DNA of 9,619 bases from JBDHTO01 sp039808665 (GTDB lineage: Bacteria; Pseudomonadota; Alphaproteobacteria; Paracaedibacterales; JAKBAR01): contig JBDHTO010000044.1 of assembly GCA_039808665.1 (NCBI GenBank), positions 1 to 9,619 of the forward strand, in the 5' to 3' direction. The position numbers and the translations under genes are program-made. Each line of letters starts with the position of its first letter. Position 1 is the stretch's first letter. Under the pieces are notes generated by a model. That model saw only the letters and a program-made list of their open reading frames with translations. It ran no database searches and was not told where the DNA came from. Below, one piece after another: positions 1-5,922 of the stretch.

Positions 1-2
1 TA

Positions 3-734
3 TCCGATCATCGCACCGGTCTTGTGGGGAAAAATATCAGCAAAAGCTACGGAAAGCGTCCGATTTTACTTGGGGTCGATGTTGAAGTAAAACGTGGTGA
101 GGCTGTCGCCCTTTTGGGGCCAAATGGTGCTGGGAAGACAACATGCTTTTCGATTTTAAGCGGTCTTATTGCGCCAAGCGGGGGTAAAATTTATCTTGAT
201 GACATGGATATTACAGAGATGCCCATGTATCAACGTGCGCGACGGGGAGTGGGATATTTGCCTCAAGAGGCCTCGATTTTTAGGGGGCTTAATGTTGAAG
301 ATAATATTCGAGCCATCTTGGAAGTTGTCCAGGAAGACAAAGAAATTATTGAGGAAAGATTAACACGCCTTTTGGATGAGTTTCATATCTCTCATCTCCG
401 TTATGCCCCCTCTCTTGCGCTTTCTGGAGGAGAACGTCGCCGCGTTGAGATTGCGCGTGCCCTGGCAGCGAATCCTCACTTTTTGCTTTTGGATGAACCT
501 CTGGCCGGTATTGATCCCATTGCGATGCAAGAATTGAGGGAGATGATTTTTCACCTCAAGGAACGTGGAATTGGAGTGCTTATTACGGATCATAACGTGC
601 GTGAAACCCTTGAAATCGTTGATAGAGCGTATATTCTCTATGGGGGAGAGATCCTTTGTCATGGGGACAGAAAAAAGATTCTCTCTGATAAAAATGTGCG
701 TCGTGTTTACCTGGGAGAAAGGTTTGTAATGTAA
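3..734 (+). CDS. lptB: LPS export ABC transporter ATP-binding protein LptB (5' end outside window)
   Basis: This is the ATPase of the LptB2FG transporter, which extracts lipopolysaccharide from the inner membrane and drives it along the Lpt bridge. It is a cytoplasmic subunit on the inner face of the inner membrane. Counting from the GTG at 24, Walker A GPNGAGKTT is at residues 32-40, the Q-loop is in GYLPQEASIF (Q81), the signature LSGGE is at 133-137, Walker B FLLLDEP at 153-159, the D-loop AGIDP at 161-165 and the switch His at 190 (ITDHNVRET). The segments RARRGVGYLPQEASIFR, ITDHNVRETL and the RRVYLGE ending are LptB hallmarks that separate it from other ABC ATPases. The frame stays open from the GTG back to the window edge, and LVGKNISKSY aligns with the first beta strand of LptB. 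The real start is therefore probably just upstream of the window, and the GTG has no visible Shine-Dalgarno. rpoN follows after 10 nt. Confidence 0.95.
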   Translation, partial: SDHRTGLVGKNISKSYGKRPILLGVDVEVKRGEAVALLGPNGAGKTTCFSILSGLIAPSGGKIYLDDMDITEMPMYQRARRGVGYLPQEASIFRGLNVEDNIRAILEVVQEDKEIIEERLTRLLDEFHISHLRYAPSLALSGGERRRVEIARALAANPHFLLLDEPLAGIDPIAMQELREMIFHLKERGIGVLITDHNVRETLEIVDRAYILYGGEILCHGDRKKILSDKNVRRVYLGERFVM

Positions 735-744
735 CAATGGGGGT

Positions 745-2160
745 ATGACAGTACAGACCCTCGAACTTAAGACCAGTTTACAAACACGCCTGACCCAAAG
801 GATGCAGCAGGCGATTAAGCTTTTACAGCTGAACCATCTTGAACTTCAGGAAGTGATCGAAACCTATATTGAGGAAAACCCTCTTTTAGAGATCAACGAT
901 CAAGAAAGTGACGCGTCGGGAGATGATTCTTTTGATGAAGAAAGCACTCTCAACGACCTTTATGATGCGGATTTTGATAATTATTATCCAGACGATCGAA
1001 AATCACATAAATCACCCTCGGATGATGACTTTAATATGTTTGAATCCTATACGCGCCCTCAATCCTTTCGAGAATTTGTTCAAGAACAAATCAACCTTGT
1101 GATGGATACATCGGACCGTCCGCTTGCCTGTGAACTATCAGAGCTTTTGGATGATTTTGGTTATTTGCCAGAAAATTACCGGGAGCTTTTGTCGGGTAGC
1201 TATGCTGAGAGTGACGTCGAAAGAGTCCTTTTAAAATTACAAACTTTGGAACCTATCGGAATTTTTGCAAGAAGTTTTGAGGAGTGTTTGCTTTTACAGC
1301 TCCGAGAGAAGGGGTGCGATCATCCCAAAATGGAAGAATTTCTGCATGAACTTTCTTCTCAAAAGGGGGATATTTCCAAAATCTCCCGCATACTTAATAT
1401 TTCTATTGAAGGATGTCACGCGCTGCTTGGGCTTTTAAAGCCACTTAATCCCAAACCCGCTCTTTCTTTTTCTGGATCGGAGGAACACATGACCGTTGTT
1501 CCGGATTTACTCATGAAGAGAAAGGGGAATGGTGCCTGGGGTGTTGAGCTGAATCCTGCTGTTTTGCCCAAAGTGTATTTTGATCAAAATTACTACCTTT
1601 CCCTTAAGGGAAAGATGAAAAATTTGTCGGATCGTCACTACCTTCAGGATAAATTTCAAGAAGGAAAATGGTTACTTAAAAGTTTGCAACAACGTGCCGT
1701 GAATATGCAAAAAATTGCAGATGTTATTGTGGAAAAGCAGATGGATTTTTTCAAATCCTCCCGCGGAACCATTAAACCATTGACCCTTCGTGAGGTTGCT
1801 TTTGAGACAGATCTTAGCGAAAGCACGGTAAGCCGTGTCACAACAAGTAAGTACATTCAAACACCCCGTGGAACCTTGGAGCTTAAATACTTTTTTAGTA
1901 GTGTTGCAAGTGATCATGCGGATGATCAAAGCGCAAAGGGTGTTCAACAAGCCATTAAGACGATGATTGATAAGGAAAACCCGACGCATCCCCTATCAGA
2001 TTCGGAGATTGCAGAAAAGCTTTCCCTTCAGGGGATGGCAATCGCAAGGCGTACCGTTGCGAAGTATCGAGACATTCTTAAAATTGATAATGTAAGTGAT
2101 CGAAAAAGATTTTATGAGTGGCGCCAAACCGGTAGTCAAAAGGGTGCAATGGGTGCATAA
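745..2160 (+). CDS. rpoN: RNA polymerase sigma-54 factor RpoN
   Basis: This is the alternative sigma factor that recognises -24/-12 promoters and needs AAA+ enhancer-binding activators to open them. At 471 aa it is full length. Region I (residues about 1-50) has the Gln/Leu-rich activator-interaction sequence, including LTQRMQQAIKLLQL and EENPLLEI. Region II (about 51-105) is strongly acidic, as expected. The core-binding part follows. A helix-turn-helix lies around 346-371 (ending STVSRVTTSKYI), followed by TPRGTLELKYFFSS. The RpoN box ARRTVAKYR is intact at 434-442. The ATG at 745 lies 10 nt after the lptB stop; a weak G-run (739-743) is the only Shine-Dalgarno candidate and sits very close to the start. 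The lptB-rpoN order is classic in Proteobacteria and suggests co-transcription. I see no frameshift or missing region. No partner enhancer-binding protein with a GAFTGA loop is encoded in this window. Confidence 0.97.
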   Translation: MTVQTLELKTSLQTRLTQRMQQAIKLLQLNHLELQEVIETYIEENPLLEINDQESDASGDDSFDEESTLNDLYDADFDNYYPDDRKSHKSPSDDDFNMFESYTRPQSFREFVQEQINLVMDTSDRPLACELSELLDDFGYLPENYRELLSGSYAESDVERVLLKLQTLEPIGIFARSFEECLLLQLREKGCDHPKMEEFLHELSSQKGDISKISRILNISIEGCHALLGLLKPLNPKPALSFSGSEEHMTVVPDLLMKRKGNGAWGVELNPAVLPKVYFDQNYYLSLKGKMKNLSDRHYLQDKFQEGKWLLKSLQQRAVNMQKIADVIVEKQMDFFKSSRGTIKPLTLREVAFETDLSESTVSRVTTSKYIQTPRGTLELKYFFSSVASDHADDQSAKGVQQAIKTMIDKENPTHPLSDSEIAEKLSLQGMAIARRTVAKYRDILKIDNVSDRKRFYEWRQTGSQKGAMGA

Positions 2161-2189
2161 TATATAAAAAATAATCTGGAGAATTTTCT

Positions 2190-2744
2190 ATGTCAGTCCA
2201 AATTTCAGGAAAACATGTTGATATTGGTGAATCTTTGTCAGGCCATATCAAAGAGGGTGTTCAAGGCGTTGCAAAACGTTATTTTGGGGAGCTTATTGAT
2301 GCACAGGTGACCCTTGATAAGGAATCTCATGAGTTTTTCTGCAACATTATCCTGCATGTGAGCAAAAGCTTTGTCGTGCGTGCTCACGGTGCGGATCCCG
2401 ATGCTTACAAAGCTTTTGATTTAGCTTGTGAGAAGCTTGAAAAACGTACAAGCCGCTATAAATCACGCCTTCGTGATCGTAAACGTGGTGGGGAAGATGA
2501 TGTGATCCCTGCTCTGCAATATGTCGTCAATGCTACTGAGGAAGATAAGGGAGAAGATACACCCGTGATTATCGCAGAAATGAGTAGCGGTCTTCCTACA
2601 CTTTCTGTGGGTGATGCTGTGATGCGTATGGATCTTTCTGATTATCCTGTTTTAATGTTTAAAAACTCAAAGCATGGTCAGCTTAATGTTGTATATAAGC
2701 GTCCAGATGGTCATATTGGATGGATTGATCCAACAATCAAATAA
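2190..2744 (+). CDS. hpf: Ribosome hibernation promoting factor, long form
   Basis: This protein binds the 30S decoding region in resting cells and dimerises ribosomes into inactive 100S particles. The N-terminal S30AE domain spans about residues 1-98, starting VQISGKHVDIGESL and closing with the basic helix AYKAFDLACEKLEKRTSRYK followed by SRLRDRKR. A short acidic linker (about 115-123) joins it to a C-terminal domain at about 125-184, with the pattern LSVGDAVMRMDLSDYPVLMF and a GHIGWIDP ending. This C-terminal domain marks long HPF rather than short HPF or YfiA, and it mediates ribosome dimerisation directly. The length of 184 aa is usual for alphaproteobacterial long HPF. The start at 2190 follows a good GGAG (2178-2181). 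The 29-nt gap after rpoN is very AT-rich (2158-2175) and could hold a separate promoter, but I see no clear -35/-10 pair. The gene follows rpoN as in most Proteobacteria, but ptsN does not come next. Confidence 0.95.
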   Translation: MSVQISGKHVDIGESLSGHIKEGVQGVAKRYFGELIDAQVTLDKESHEFFCNIILHVSKSFVVRAHGADPDAYKAFDLACEKLEKRTSRYKSRLRDRKRGGEDDVIPALQYVVNATEEDKGEDTPVIIAEMSSGLPTLSVGDAVMRMDLSDYPVLMFKNSKHGQLNVVYKRPDGHIGWIDPTIK

Positions 2745-2752
2745 GAGATGAA

Positions 2753-2760
2753 AGAAGAGG
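2753..2760 (+). promoter_or_regulatory. Ribosome binding site favouring the second ATG of yceD
   Basis: AGAAGAGG lies 5 nt before the ATG at 2766. The earlier in-frame ATG at 2748 has only AAGAG immediately abutting it, too close for normal Shine-Dalgarno pairing. This favours 2766 as the start. Confidence 0.55.
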
Positions 2761-2765
2761 CAGCT

Positions 2766-3275
2766 ATGGGAAACACAATAAACGAGCTCAGTCGTGTTTT
2801 TGATCTATTGCTGCCTGCAACTTTCAAAGGTGCTCAGCGTGTTGTCGCAACAGAGCAAGAGTGCGCAAATATTGCTAAACGCCTTGATATTTTGAATCTC
2901 AAAAAGCTTACAGCGGAATTTACCCTTACACCCAATAATTTGCTTGATGTTTTTAAGCTTGAGGGGAGGCTCCACGCGGAGCTTACCCAAAAATGTGTCG
3001 TGACTATGCAACCTGTGGATGAGATCATCGACGAAAGTATGCATATTACCATTAAATTAGGTGAAGAAGAGCTTCCGGATGAATATTTTAATCCAGAGCT
3101 AGAGGATGTAGAATATGTCCAAGATACAAAGGTAGATATTGGGGAACTTATTGTTCAATATCTTTCTCTCTCCATAAATCCTTATCCTCGACAGGATGGT
3201 GTTTATAATCTTCAAGGGGATGATCAGGATATCCGAAAAAAACCCTTTGCGAAACTTGAGGAGCTAAAAAAATAA
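2766..3275 (+). CDS. DUF177 family protein (YceD-like)
   Basis: The product is a small cytoplasmic protein of the YceD/DUF177 family. The E. coli member and plant plastid relatives are linked to 23S rRNA accumulation or processing, and the biochemical role is not settled. From ATG 2766 it has 169 aa; the alternative ATG at 2748 adds six residues. An SRVFDLLLP start lies near the N-terminus. The family core is FKLEGRLHAELTQKCVVTMQ with PVDEIID just after it. An acidic segment follows, then VDIGELIVQYLSLSINPYPR, and the ending PFAKLEELKK fits the family's PF-x-x-L-x-x-L pattern. In many bacteria this gene sits beside rpmF (ribosomal protein L32) or plsX; here it lies between hpf and fthC. The shared theme could be ribosome maintenance, but that is only inference. 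Its TAA overlaps the fthC ATG (TAATG), so the two are probably translationally coupled. Confidence 0.85.
   Translation: MGNTINELSRVFDLLLPATFKGAQRVVATEQECANIAKRLDILNLKKLTAEFTLTPNNLLDVFKLEGRLHAELTQKCVVTMQPVDEIIDESMHITIKLGEEELPDEYFNPELEDVEYVQDTKVDIGELIVQYLSLSINPYPRQDGVYNLQGDDQDIRKKPFAKLEELKK
3258..3263 (+). promoter_or_regulatory. Ribosome binding site of fthC inside yceD
   Basis: GAGGAG inside the last codons of yceD lies 11 nt before the fthC ATG at 3275. With the TAATG stop/start overlap at 3273-3277 it supports this start and translational coupling. Confidence 0.6.
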
Positions 3276-3844
3276 TGTATACATCAAAACATGCTCTTCG
3301 CGCCCATTACAAGTCCGCCCGTGCGGAGTATGTGATGGAACATGGAAAGGCAAATTTCCATGACCCTGTTGCATCTCTTGTCCATGCCATTGGTTTAAAG
3401 CGTGGTGTTTTGGGTCTTTATATGCCGATTGGATACGAGGCGGATCTGACCCCTTTTTTGACGGATCCAGCGTTTTCCAATTTTACCTTTGCGCTTCCAA
3501 AAATTTCCGAGTGTGAGGATATGCATTTTGTGACCTATTATCCAGGTTCTGATGAGCTTAAAGAATCTTCTTTTGGTTTTAAAGAGCCTGTGGGGGGAGA
3601 TATTGTTGTTCCGAATCTTATTCTTGCCCCACTTCTTGCATTTGATGAGCAAGGGAATAGACTCGGCTATGGCAAGGGGCATTATGATAACTATATCGAG
3701 CGAGAACGTCATGAAGGTCCCCATCACTTTACCTATGTAGGTATTGCTTATCCTGTTCAAAAATCTTTTGATACGCTTCCAACTCATGGGAGCGATCAAA
3801 AACTTGATGCAGTTGTGCTGCCAAGTGCCTATATTCTCTTCTAG
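3275..3844 (+). CDS. fthC: 5-formyltetrahydrofolate cyclo-ligase (MTHFS)
   Basis: This cytoplasmic enzyme converts 5-formyl-THF to 5,10-methenyl-THF using ATP, salvaging an inhibitory folate and feeding one-carbon metabolism. The protein is 189 aa, usual for the family. The basic N-terminal segment SKHALRAHYKSAR (residues 4-16) matches the family's nucleotide-contacting start. LGLYMPIGYEADLTPFL and ALPKI follow, then the substrate-loop motif FGFKEP (100-105). The diagnostic LAFDEQGNRLGYGKGHYDNY is at 121-140, where GKGHYD is the glycine-rich ATP site in the same form as the eukaryotic GKGYYD. The C-terminal SDQKLDAVVLP fits the family ending. The ATG at 3275 overlaps the yceD stop. The ymdB-type gene follows after 23 nt, a pairing seen often in alphaproteobacteria. 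In many relatives the 6S RNA gene lies just upstream of fthC, but there is no room for it here. Confidence 0.92.
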   Translation: MYTSKHALRAHYKSARAEYVMEHGKANFHDPVASLVHAIGLKRGVLGLYMPIGYEADLTPFLTDPAFSNFTFALPKISECEDMHFVTYYPGSDELKESSFGFKEPVGGDIVVPNLILAPLLAFDEQGNRLGYGKGHYDNYIERERHEGPHHFTYVGIAYPVQKSFDTLPTHGSDQKLDAVVLPSAYILF

Positions 3845-3867
3845 AGAGATAAGAGATAAAAAATTTC

Positions 3868-4674
3868 ATGAGAATACTTTTTTGTGGCGACGTGGTTGGT
3901 CGCTCGGGTCGCGAGATTGTGACCAAGGTTGTGCCCAGACTCCGTGAACAACTTGCCCTAGATTTTGTCATTTTAAATGGAGAGAATGCCGCCCATGGGT
4001 TTGGTATTAATCCCTCTATTGCCAATGAGTTTTATCGATCCGGTGTCGATGTAATCACCCTTGGTAATCACGCTTTTGACAACAGAGAGATTCTCAAAAT
4101 TATTGATCAGGACAAACGTCTTATTCGTCCCATTAACTATCCTGAGAAAACACCCGGACGAGGTTTTGAATTTTTCAAAACGCCCAAGGGTGATGTGATG
4201 GTGATTAATGTGATGACGCGACTTTTTATGGATCCACTCGATGATCCCTTTGCAGCTATGGATGAAGTTTTAAAAAAATATGCCCTAGGACCGATGGTAA
4301 AGGCAATTTTTGTAGATATTCATGGAGAGGCCACTTCTGAAAAAATGGCGATGGCCCACTATTTAGATGGTCGTATCTCAGGGATTGTGGGGACACATAC
4401 CCATATTCCGACAGCGGATGCATGTATTTTTCCAAAGGGTACGGGATATCAAACAGATGCAGGGATGTGTGGTGATTACAACTCTGTTGTGGGCATGGAT
4501 AAAACTGTGCCGATTCTAAGGTTTAGGAAGAAAATGCCAACGGATCGTATGCAGCCAGCAAGTGGAGAAGGAACTTTTTGTGGCACACTGATTGAGGTTG
4601 GTGAAAATGGTCTTTGTCAGTCTATTGAGCCTGTGCGTGTGGGTGCATATTTAAAGAATACCCATACAATCTAG
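3868..4674 (+). CDS. TIGR00282 family metallophosphoesterase (YmdB-like)
   Basis: This is a calcineurin-like dinuclear metal phosphoesterase. The Bacillus subtilis homologue YmdB hydrolyses 2',3'-cyclic nucleotides and affects RNA turnover and biofilm decisions; the role in alphaproteobacteria is not established. The protein is 268 aa, full length for the family. Expected metal and catalytic residues are visible: D8 in ILFCGDVVGRSGR, E39 and N40 in LNGENAAHGFGI, N67 and H68 in LGNHAFD, H152 in DIHGEATSEK, and H177 and H179 in GTHTHIPTAD. The TDAGMCGDYNSVVGM block (196-210) is also characteristic. Nothing key is missing. The start at 3868 has only a weak purine stretch upstream (AAGAGAT, around 3851-3857). 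It is unrelated to the E. coli macrodomain protein that shares the name YmdB. It probably belongs to the same transcription unit as fthC. Confidence 0.9.
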   Translation: MRILFCGDVVGRSGREIVTKVVPRLREQLALDFVILNGENAAHGFGINPSIANEFYRSGVDVITLGNHAFDNREILKIIDQDKRLIRPINYPEKTPGRGFEFFKTPKGDVMVINVMTRLFMDPLDDPFAAMDEVLKKYALGPMVKAIFVDIHGEATSEKMAMAHYLDGRISGIVGTHTHIPTADACIFPKGTGYQTDAGMCGDYNSVVGMDKTVPILRFRKKMPTDRMQPASGEGTFCGTLIEVGENGLCQSIEPVRVGAYLKNTHTI

Positions 4675-4709
4675 TTGTGCTAGACTAGGGTGTATACTTC
4701 CTCCAGGTC

Positions 4710-5393
4710 ATGTTTATGCATATTGAAATAAGGCAAGATCCCGAATCAATCTCTATGATTGATGCTGTGCGTGGTGCTTTTTTTCAAACACTTTCCAAAG
4801 AATACTTAACCCTGGCCCTGCCCCCTTTTGTTATCTTTCTGATCATTAGCTTTTTTGTGCCTGTGATCGCGGGATTTTTAGGTCTTTTTGCGGTGTCCTA
4901 TACGACCGTGAAATGGCTTACTTACCTCAATTTTGGAGATGTTCCAGAGTATACTTTTGGAAAGCATGAAATGCGTTATTTAGGCTGGCTTTTCGGTATG
5001 AGTGTTGCCGGGATGATTGGAATTTCAATACTTATGGGCTTATTTTTTGGTACAGGTAATGCAACCATAATGATGATGGGAAGCGTGATACTGGGTGCTT
5101 TTCTCATCTTTGCCCTTCCTTATTTTAATATTTTTATGGCCCTTATTGCCCTTGGCTATTCTTATGATAATTCACTCATTCACTCAACGATTCAGATTGT
5201 AAGGCCCATTCAAATTCAGCTGTGGATGGTGTATGTCGCCGTTGCGATTGTGATGTTGCCTTTTTCATTTGTCATGACCAATGCACTTTTTTCTCTTATT
5301 GGAAATATATTTTCATTCGTTGTGCTTGGTTGGAGTATCTCTTTTTCAAGCTACATCCTTCACCACAGGGCTGTATTAAGCCGCCCAGAATAA
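4710..5393 (+). CDS. Polytopic inner-membrane protein of unknown function
   Basis: I do not recognise a characterised family. The 227-aa protein has a short polar N-terminus and then strongly hydrophobic segments at about residues 35-50, 52-70, 90-112, 117-149 (one long or two short helices), 170-187 and 192-215, suggesting about six helices. A loop FGDVPEYTFGKHEMRYLGW (75-93) separates the second and third hydrophobic segments. Its pattern of Gly, acidic residue, Pro and then an arginine-bearing EMRYL resembles a group of small uncharacterised alphaproteobacterial membrane proteins as I remember them, which is a weak inference. No catalytic motif, signal peptide or binding site is visible. 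Two starts are possible: ATG 4710, and ATG 4716, which is better spaced from the weak CCAGG at 4703-4707. It lies 35 nt after the ymdB-type gene, and its stop lies 4 nt from the convergent regA stop. Confidence 0.8.
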   Translation: MFMHIEIRQDPESISMIDAVRGAFFQTLSKEYLTLALPPFVIFLIISFFVPVIAGFLGLFAVSYTTVKWLTYLNFGDVPEYTFGKHEMRYLGWLFGMSVAGMIGISILMGLFFGTGNATIMMMGSVILGAFLIFALPYFNIFMALIALGYSYDNSLIHSTIQIVRPIQIQLWMVYVAVAIVMLPFSFVMTNALFSLIGNIFSFVVLGWSISFSSYILHHRAVLSRPE

Positions 5394-5397
5394 TAAA

Positions 5398-5922
5398 TTA
5401 ATCTCGTGGTGCGTGTTTTGCCAAAATGCGTTGAAGGGTTCTTCGGTGCATTTTAAGTTTACGTGCAGCCTCCGAGATATTGTGATTACACGCAGCAAGA
5501 GTGCGCTGAATGTATTCCCATTTGACACGATTTGCGGACATAAGCGTTTCCGTAGGAGGGGGAGGAGTTGTGATGTTTCCTTCAAGAGCGGCTTCAATTT
5601 CATCAATATCCGCTGGTTTTGCGAGATAGTTTGCAGCACCATTTTTAATCGCAGAAACAGCGGTTGCAAAGTTACCATATCCCGTCAGGATGACGAGTTT
5701 GATGTTGGGAGATTTTTTACGCACTTCATCCAAAATTTGGAGTGAACTTCCATCCTCAAGTTTGAGATCAAAAACAGCATAATCATAAGCACTTTTGAGA
5801 ATAGCTGTTTGTGCCTCTTGTAGTGATGCACAGGGGGTGACAGTATAGCCACGCTTCTCAAAAGCATTGGCAGCGCGCACTCTCCATGGGGTGTCATCGT
5901 CCAGTAAAAGCATAGTTTTCAT
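5398..5922 (-). CDS. regA: Redox response regulator RegA/PrrA/ActR
   Basis: This is the DNA-binding partner of RegB. In alphaproteobacteria the regulon covers terminal oxidases, carbon and nitrogen fixation, hydrogenase, photosynthesis and acid tolerance. The protein is 174 aa. The receiver domain (about 1-115) has the acidic pocket D8/D9 in LLLDDD, phospho-acceptor D52 in VFDLKLEDG, T80 in VILTGYGNFATAV and K102 in YLAKPAD. A proline linker TPPPPTE at 119-125 is typical of this family. The C-terminal Fis-type helix-turn-helix covers about 144-168, with NISEAARKLKMHRRTLQRIL nearly identical to the RegA/PrrA DNA-reading helix. The ATG at 5922 overlaps the regB stop as ATGA, with GGAG at 5930-5933. 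That indicates translational coupling and matched amounts of kinase and regulator. The family assignment is secure; the targets in this organism cannot be read from the window. Confidence 0.95.
   Translation of the reverse strand: MKTMLLLDDDTPWRVRAANAFEKRGYTVTPCASLQEAQTAILKSAYDYAVFDLKLEDGSSLQILDEVRKKSPNIKLVILTGYGNFATAVSAIKNGAANYLAKPADIDEIEAALEGNITTPPPPTETLMSANRVKWEYIQRTLAACNHNISEAARKLKMHRRTLQRILAKHAPRD

Noticed and set aside
2158..2189. AT-rich stretch before hpf as a defined promoter
   Set aside because: TATATA and AATAAT elements are present, but no reasonable -35 at proper spacing, so it is mentioned only in the hpf entry.
3395..3799. 134-codon minus-strand open frame opposite fthC
   Set aside because: It has no domain-like sequence and lies wholly opposite a clear enzyme gene with intact motifs. 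It is a shadow frame.
3808..3823. Minus-strand -24/-12-like sequence TGGCAG-N5-CTGCA inside fthC
   Set aside because: GG and GC spacing fits, but no minus-strand gene lies downstream to be transcribed. A chance match is likely.
3836..3858. Imperfect inverted repeat around the fthC stop (CTCTTCTAGAGAGA)
   Set aside because: The stem is short and imperfect with no following T-run, so it is not a credible terminator. It lies between two probable operon partners.
4581..4596. Sigma-54-like promoter TGGCAC-N5-TTGAG upstream of the membrane-protein gene
   Set aside because: The -24 GG is right, but the -12 GC is GA, it lies inside the ymdB-type coding sequence, and the distance to the next start is over 110 nt.
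5413..5745. 110-codon plus-strand open frame opposite regA
   Set aside because: It is complementary to conserved RegA receiver and helix-turn-helix coding sequence, with low-complexity composition and no Shine-Dalgarno.
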